NCBI GenBank assembly: GCA_019426215.1
Contig: CM033404.1
Coordinates: 2,604,001-2,668,000 of the forward strand
Length of the DNA: 64,000 nt
From: Buddleja alternifolia
Taxonomy: Eukaryota; Streptophyta; Magnoliopsida; Lamiales; Scrophulariaceae
Reading direction: 5' to 3'
Within the stretch, counting starts at the first letter, position 1; each line of letters opens with the position of its first letter. Positions 57,523-64,000 of the stretch are shown here, one piece after another. The notes under the pieces were generated by a model. The model was not told where the DNA came from, ran no database searches, and worked only from the letters and a program-made list of their open reading frames with translations. Made by a program: the position numbers and the translations under genes.

Positions 57523-57745
57523 CTATTTAAGTAACCAATTTGAGATCTCAAAACACAAATTTAAGTTACGAGATTTCCTAAAAATAGCTCATATATAATT
57601 AATATAATTCACTTATATGTAATTATCTGAAACACGTTTCTATAAAATAGGTGGACCGTAGTTAAAGGAGGGGACATCATCCAGAATCTGCACTTCAAGA
57701 ATGGGCTTCATATCAATCTATCTAAAAGGCCAAATTATGATAAGG
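57523..57745 (+). pseudogene. P450 copy 3: promoter fused to last exon
   Basis: The core promoter CTATTTAAGTAACCAAT starts at 57523. About 40 bases on, the sequence switches from the region just before the ATG of the other copies to the end of intron 8 (AGATTTCCTAAAAATAGC). The last exon starts at 57651 (GGTGGACCGTAGTTAAAGG). So the ATG and exons 1-8 are gone. In the last exon six bases are missing (NPIL becomes NL), and the old TAA reads TAT. An LTR element begins at 57751, five bases past this copy's last recognisable exon-flank sequence. It cannot make a P450. Confidence 0.85.
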
Positions 57746-57750
57746 GATTC

Positions 57751-59913
57751 TGTTAGGAATCAACACGCATAAACGAAATTAAAAGCAAGAATCAAAGCGT
57801 GAAAAGACGAGACAACGATTTACGTGGTTCGGCCAATAATGCCTACGTCCACGGACCTGCACTAGAGAGATTTATTTCTTTGTATGAGATGCAATTACAA
57901 GGGGTAGAGAGCGTATATATCAATTCTTTTGTACACCTCTCTCACACTTAATTACATAGCAACATGGGACATATATATAGGCAAAAAAGAAGTCCAAAAA
58001 ATGCGTCCATAACGCGTCGAGTCATCAAAGACGCGTGCATAGGTGTCGAAAACGCATCTAGGGGTCACCTTTCGGCGCGGGCGCCAAAGAGGCCGAAAAC
58101 CCTCCTTGCTTCGGCTTCCCGCGCCTGGGCGCCAATTTGGCTGCGCCTGGGCACCGTGAAGATCATCCATCTTCTTCCTTTGGCTAATTTGATTTGTCTC
58201 CACACTTATATCCCATCAATCTCCCACTTGGAGACCAAACTCAAAGTTGAAGACACAATCCCTTCATCCCGATCATTCAATATATATCTCTCATTCGTCC
58301 CTTCACTTTTCCCAAGTGAACCTCAATCTAGTCGTCACATCCCCAATCCCATTGGAGATCAAATTCTTCCCTAGTGCTCCCACTTGACAGACTCACATTG
58401 TGAACGATGTTCCCCTTCTTTGAACCTCCGCCACTACCCTATTCATTTGGTGATCAGCCAACTCCTGAATAGCGTGACTTATCCATCTCGGTCCAACTGA
58501 CCTCGGATATAGGTTACTCCCAAGACCCGGAACATGAACCCCGCAACTTTCGTTGCCATCCTCCTCACAAGAGGATAACCACCTTGGTCAACCTGTCTCT
58601 CGACATCCTTACACCAAGGATTTTTCCGCTTTGGTCAACCTGTCTCACGACACCCTTACACCAAAGACTTTCATTGACTATCTCGGATCTTCCAACATAT
58701 CTGCTCCTTGCCAACTGCATGAGCTATGTCTTGATCCATCCGTCAATACTTTTGGCTTTTCAATGGCAACTCGGATCCCCCACATATCTGCCTAACCCGG
58801 CTTTTCGCATCTTGCCCCAGCTCAGCGAAGGCCTAACCCGGCTTTTCACATCTTGCCCCAGCTCAGTGAAGGCCTAACTCGGCTTCACATCTTGCCCCCA
58901 TGACTTCCGGCTCCACGGTCAACCCCTCTCGGTTCCGATTCCTGCCTTCATGGTTTATCCATGTGGTCATGCCTCCGTAACTCCGCCTCCCTCGGTCCCC
59001 GACTTGCTCGTTCTTCCGCCCTCTTGGCAACACGAGTCTGCCCCTTTGACCTCCGGCTATACGGTTCTGCCCCCGGCACTGCAACTGTTCCCACTGGCTT
59101 CATGTCTACCCAACTCGGTAACATAAACCTGCTCTTGCTGCTGCGTCTCTGTCTCTGCATCTGGCACCACGATTTTCCAACGTTTTCTCGTTAACGTTCA
59201 ACGGGATAACCCCCAGAACTTGCAGCATCTCCTGCAACTCTCAGTCTTCATCTGTCACCTTTTCAGGTTTTTTCCCCGACTCTTACTTTACCATCTTCAT
59301 ACGCCATTGATTCGCCCACGGATCGCTGTAACCCGTGCTCTGATACCAGTTGTTAGGAATCAACGCGCATAAACGAAATTAAAAGCAAGAATCAAAGCGT
59401 GAAAAGACGAGACAACGATTTACGTGGTTCGGCCAATAATGCCTACGTCCACGGACCTGCACTAGAGAGATTTATTTCTTTGTATGAGATGCAATTACAA
59501 GGGGTAGAGAGCGTATATATCAATTCTTTTGTACACCTCTCTCACACTTAATTACATAGCAACATGGGAGATATATATAGGCAAAAAAAAAAGTCCAAAA
59601 AACGCGTCCATAACAAGTCGAGTCATCAAAGACGCGTGCATAGATGTCGAAAACGCGTCTAGGGGTCACCTTTTGGCGCGCCGCGCCTGGGCGCCCCGGG
59701 CCCACGCCTAGGCGCCCTCGGGCCCACGCCTGGGCGCCCCCGGCCCGCACCTGGGCGCCCTCGGACCGCGCCTGGGCGCCAAAGCGGCCGAAAACCCTCT
59801 TTGCTTCGACTTCCCGCGCCTGGGCGCCAATTTGGCTACGCCTGGGCGCCGTGAAGATCATCCATCTTCTTCCTTTAGCCAATTTAATTTGTCTCCACAC
59901 TTATATCCCATCA
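57751..59913 (-). mobile_element. Non-autonomous LTR retrotransposon
   Basis: LTRs lie at 57751-58218 and 59351-59913 and, on the minus strand, run TGATGGG to CCTAACA (TG...CA). On that strand the primer-binding site TGGTATCAGAGC, for initiator tRNA-Met, lies at 59348-59337, two bases inside the 5' LTR. A purine-rich tract AGTGGGAGAT precedes the 3' LTR. Flanks are GATTC and AATTC, a nearly perfect 5-bp duplication. The internal region of about 1.1 kb has no gag or pol, so it needs helper proteins. The long frames reported inside the LTRs are composition artefacts. Confidence 0.85.
59680..59840. repeat. GC-rich GGCGCC tandem repeats in one LTR
   Basis: The unit CGCCTGGGCGCC, with a variable spacer of about ten bases, is repeated about six times in the right-hand LTR. 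The left-hand LTR has only two or three. This explains most of the 95-base length difference between the LTRs. Confidence 0.75.
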
Positions 59914-60171
59914 AATTCAAGATGAAATCTTTGCAGAAAACTTGTCAAACATGCTGATATTATCTGTCATATTGGCGTATACTTATATGCATACATCTTA
60001 CTGTTTTTCTTGAATAATTTGACTTTTCCATATAAATTAATGGACGTCGGATTTATGTAAAGATTTATTAATATTTGTGGTCTATTTTTTACGCATGGGA
60101 GAACTTTCTCTCTTTACCATTATTATGGATGTTTCATAATAATATTTTGTCTATAAAGAGAGGGTTTTGAG

Positions 60172-60377
60172 ACCGAAGCTTGTTAACCTAGTGGTATTAT
60201 CTTTCAATTTCATGTGGGAAGTCCTGAGTTTAATCTCAGTTGTCACAAGTTGTGACTTTTCTCTCCTTATTTGGAGATTTATAGGGTTCGTGTGGCCCAT
60301 AATTAAAAATTATTGGTCCGAATTTGTAGAGTCAGGATATCCCCTCGATTAGAATTAGAAAAAAAGAAGAAGAAGAT
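60172..60377 (+). mobile_element. tRNA-derived SINE
   Basis: Same family as 34012-34224: TTGTTAACCTAGTGGTA, then AAGTCCTGAGTTTAATCTCA and CACAAGTTGT. It is flanked by AGGGTTTTGAG at 60161-60171 and 60378-60388, and ends in an A-rich tail. Confidence 0.8.
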
Positions 60378-60389
60378 AGGGTTTTGAGC

Positions 60390-61909
60390 ATAATTCAAGG
60401 GAACTATCAACATAGGTCTTGGTTATTATTATTCAATTATGAATTTTTTTATGTATAAATTTGGTCGCACATATTATTATTCCAAAATGCTAGAATCATA
60501 ATTCATAAGTACGTAAACTCTTGTCCCGATCACATAATGTCAAACATGTTCATTACTAATTTTCTCAAATAGCATGGAAATATTGAGAAATGAATTATTG
60601 CCATACCAAATTCGGGATAATTTCACGCCAAATTTGGTTGATAGTTTAATGCATTCATTTCATAGTCCTCTTTCCGCAAGAACAGTGGAGGCAGCCTACT
60701 ATTGATATTATATATATATGTACTAATTAAATAAAATATTATCTAATTGTAATTGTTTATTAATAAAAATCAATTAATCGATTCACAACGAAAGCAAATA
60801 ATCATAAGATTCATACTTTCAGTACAGTATAGATAGATAAGTAAGAGAGAAAACAACACCAATTTTTTTTATCCGTCCTTTTTTGTAATTACATATTCAA
60901 TTTCAGAACCGTGGAAGATAAAAATTAGCGAAGACTTTTAAAATTGGGATGCATTTTCTAATACTTTTTGACAATTTTCTGTGGATTCAAAATGAAAAAA
61001 GAAGAAGATAAAATTGAGAGACCCAAACATAGCTTTATGTGTTTGGGTGTGCACGAGGGCTCAGTTGTTAGTACTTAGTAACTTAGTTTAGTATAACATA
61101 TTTGGTAATGCACCCTTGATGTGTGTGTTAAACAATATTTGCAATATCTTTTTCAATAAAAATTAATTGATCAGTTTGAGTAAAAGGCGCGCGAAGAAGA
61201 GAAGAAAAATAGAGAGAAAAAAAATGAGATGAGAAATAAAAGTTAACTTGATTAAGAGAAAAACATATTAGAAAAAGAATTCCCTATATCTCATTTTGTA
61301 AATCATGTGATTGTCAATTTGTCATTAAGTTACGTCACATGCAAATACATATGAGGTGACACTAATCAATGATTAATTCTAATTTGTTTAAGTTGGTAAC
61401 TTCATATTTTAAATTCATGGCTTTCAACTAATGATACGGCCTTCCCAGCATGGGCGGACATATTTATCATATACGAAAAAAGCATAAAATAATTTGTTTT
61501 TCTTTTCAAACAAATGATCAATTTATTTTATATGTAGCAACTATATAAGTAAAAGTTTTAGAAAGTCGATAGTAATAAATATTGTATCTCTATTGCAATT
61601 GAGATAGTACTTTAAGAAAATAATTACTGCTATAAAATAAGACATATATTAAAGGGAAATTTCATTAAGATATAATATGAAAGCTATGCCTGACTTTGGA
61701 TTTAGAATAAGGGTCATAATACAAAAAATTATAGCATAAAGTACCATCATAAGAATAATATTTTCCAGAGCATTAATTTTTAAGATCTAATATCCAACTT
61801 ACAATAAATTGTATGAATAGTAATCAACTATTGGTCACGTTAAGCAACAAATGAACATCTATTTAAGTAACCAATTTGAGATCTCAAAACACAAATTATC
61901 AATTTAGAA
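60390..61909 (+). promoter_or_regulatory. Upstream region of P450 copy 4
   Basis: It aligns with 53330-54150 and with the proximal upstream region of copies 1-3. The core CTATTTAAGTAACCAAT starts at 61859, about 50 bases before the ATG. Positions about 61180-61370 resemble repeat sequence in HVA22k intron 5 (12590-12800). No other gene is seen. Confidence 0.5.
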
Positions 61910-62064
61910 ATGTTGTCTTATGAAATATATGTTGTTGCCTTCATAACTATATTTCTCAGCCGTTGGATTTACAGATGGAGAAATCCTAAATGCAAAGGCA
62001 TACTTCCTCCTGGCTCCTCAGGTCTCCCACTAATAGGGGAGAGTCTTCAATTGCTTATTCAAAG
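61910..62064 (+). CDS. CYP87: CYP87-family P450 copy 4, exon 1 only
   Basis: The ATG and exon 1 match copies 1 and 2 (IFLSRWIYRWRNPKCKGIL, PPGSSGLPLIGESLQLLI) and end at a normal GT in the same phase. Fifteen codons just before the splice site (PTYSFDIHPFLKNRL in copy 1) are missing, an in-frame deletion of 45 bases between short TTC repeats. This removes the start of the conserved SFD-PF segment after the proline hinge. Intron 1 homology continues to the window end (63365-63600), so exon 2 and later exons, if present, lie outside. It is probably damaged but not proven dead. Confidence 0.75.
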
Positions 62065-62234
62065 GTAAATTTCTGTCATTTATTTTAAAAAACTTAATAA
62101 TTTTTTAAACAAATTAACTCATGCTAAAATGAATTCTCTTCCCTCCCTTTTGAATTATATCTCTTATAATGAACGCGTTTTATCTTCTTTTGGTTCGTTC
62201 AGTATTTTGATGGGAGGGCTGCATCATATATATG

Positions 62235-63360
62235 GTCCTGTTTTTACGGTACTTTATAAAATCTAAATGATAAGATCCCAAATATGAGTGGGAATCTAAC
62301 ACTCCAAAACTACAATACTAAAGTTTATAGAAGTCCCTTAATGTGAGTGTGGACTAGCACTCTAAGAACAAGAGAGAAGAAGAAGACTAATTCTTAGAAC
62401 AATATGCAATTTCTTACCATTCATTAACAAAGTTGTAGATATAAATACAAGACTAATATCCTTTAAAAAAGAAACCACTACCCATAATGCTAAAAACCAC
62501 TAGTCCACTACTAATTATCTAATTCTAAACAATTAAAAGGTGATAATAACCACTAGTCCACTTCTAATTCTAAACAAATAAAAGCTTAAAATTAAAAACT
62601 TAATCAAATTGGCCTATTTCATCACATAATTTGCCAACGAGCATATCACTAAACCATATCAATAATTGCAGTTTTGGGATAATTAATATCATAATTGAAC
62701 TTTTTGAAACTGGTACAGTCGTATCTAGTGTCATACGGATATGGTACGGAGCAATACGATTCTGCAGTATTTTTATTATAAAACACAACATTCACTTGCA
62801 TATTATTATATAGGTCAAAAAATTAAAGATAGAAAAAATAACGAAAAAAGAGAAGCAGCCGTAACACTACTTACACAAAAAAAAAATTAAAAAAATACTA
62901 ACTTCTACAATAATGAATAAAATCGAAAATTTTATTTCAAACTCTTTGGATTATAGTTAGGACCAACTTAAATAAACCAACAATGGAATTATCGTTTCCA
63001 ATTTAAGTAGTTTGTCACAAAAACATTAAGATATCATTAATATTAAGACAAATATTGTTTGATCTTCCAACATAGGTAGAAATGTTTTGATAATTGTAAA
63101 TTTAGTTTAGAAAGTGTTAGTTTATTTTTTTATAGAATCATTTTCATATTATTATAAGTAATATAATAATTATATATGTAGGGTACGATACGGAATTAGG
63201 TCGGTATAATGCCGACTCTTAGAATCAAAATCATACCATAATAATCGATCAGTACGATAATGGCTTGTACCAAAACTTTTGTTTTTGAATAAAAAAACCA
63301 TAACTTAGATATGGTAAGGTGCAATATGGTCGGTATGATACAGTTTAAGAAAACCATAAA
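62235..63360. repeat. Insertion in intron 1 of P450 copy 4
   Basis: The intron aligns with copy 2 intron 1 up to about 62220 (TTTTGATGGGA) and resumes at about 63365 (GATTAAGGTTCAAATGATTA). The DNA between is absent from copy 2. It contains GGTATGATAC- and GGTACGAT-type repeats, with imperfect inverted ends near 62698 and 63350. No coding sequence is seen. Confidence 0.5.
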
Positions 63361-63687
63361 CGCTCCTAGATTAAGGTTCAAATGATTATATGAAGGATAA
63401 ATTGATAAGAAAAGTTGGGTCAATGATTGAGGTGGTAGTTTAAGATATACAAAACCTAGGATAATCCGAAACCCTATTTGATAAATTTGACTATTTAAGA
63501 TGACTGTGAATGTTTTTCAGAATAGATTCAAATGAGTGGTATCTATATGCATGTTCTCATCTTGTATAATATATGTGGTGTTCTTGCAATTTTTATTAAA
63601 CCTTTTCTTTATCACGGGCCTTCATACACTTATATCCGTATACAAATTAGTTCATACAAAGTGAAGGAGGTCTTTTTGAATGGTTAA

Positions 63688-63967
63688 GAGGGTGTTTGAC
63701 TAAGTTTATAAGCTCCTCTAAACATCTTATAAGATGTTTTAGAGTTTATAAACTCTATAAATTTGTTTGGTAAATTTTTTTTAGAAAACATCTTATAAGA
63801 TCAAAAAATAAGATGTTTAGGTCTTATAAGCTGTTTTTAAAAATGTAAACCAACCCTACCTTTTTTTAAACAGGTTATAAGATGCTACATCTTATAAGAT
63901 CCTAAAATATCTTATAAGATGTAGGAGCTTATAAGATGTTTTGGATAAGTTTAGCCAAACATCCTCT
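63688..63967. repeat. MITE with long terminal inverted repeats
   Basis: GAGGGTGTTTGACTAAGTTT, then ATAAGCTCCT, is inverted at the right as AGGAGCTTATAAGATG and GTTTAGCCAAACATCCTC. The interior repeats CTTATAAGATG many times. Length is about 280 bp; the target duplication was not resolved. Confidence 0.7.
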
Positions 63968-64000
63968 AAATCGACTAATTTCTACTTAAGCTTATTTTAA

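Noticed and set aside
57964..58374. Long frames within the LTRs (also 59520-59925)
   Set aside because: They repeat in both LTRs, follow the GC-rich CGCCTGGGCGCC units and match no gag or pol domain.

Overview
The window is nuclear DNA from a flowering plant, most likely a eudicot. It is AT-rich, its genes are split by GT-AG introns, and it carries plant-only families (PLS-class PPR, RRA arabinosyltransferase, HVA22, CYP87 cytochrome P450) together with dense plant-type MITEs, tRNA-derived SINEs, CACTA, LINE and LTR elements. An asterid such as a Lamiales species is a guess; nothing here proves the order.

The left part (about 2-31 kb) is ordinary gene space with six intact genes. They are a PfkB pseudouridine kinase with a C-terminal SKL peroxisome signal (PUKI type), an intronless E-class PPR protein, an HVA22k-like TB2/DP1 membrane protein, an RRA-type GT77 arabinosyltransferase, a small uncharacterised coiled-coil protein on the minus strand, and a deSI-like PPPDE thiol protease. 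A decayed LINE lies between the HVA22 and RRA genes. These genes have unrelated roles and do not form a pathway.

The right part (about 31-64 kb) is a tandem array of CYP87-family P450 units at different stages of decay. Copy 1 (34455-39617) and copy 2 (44572-50855) each have nine exons and are open from start to stop. Copy 1 has lost the acid-alcohol pair of the I helix. Copy 3 is a promoter joined directly to the last exon, with an LTR element inserted at the old stop codon. Copy 4 begins at 61910 with a 15-codon deletion in exon 1 and runs off the window. A broken copy of the deSI gene lies between copies 1 and 2, so the duplicated unit was probably deSI plus P450.

The P450 array is full of young insertions with recognisable target-site duplications: five of the window's six SINEs, two CACTA elements, one hAT-type MITE and a non-autonomous LTR retrotransposon. 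An F-box/LRR gene fragment lies beside an unusual inverted array of about 20-bp repeats. I found no CRISPR array, no genuine tRNA or rRNA gene, and no convincing new biological system. The most informative features are the graded decay of the P450 array, the changed I helix of copy 1, and the small tandem duplication at the peroxisome-signal end of the PUKI gene.
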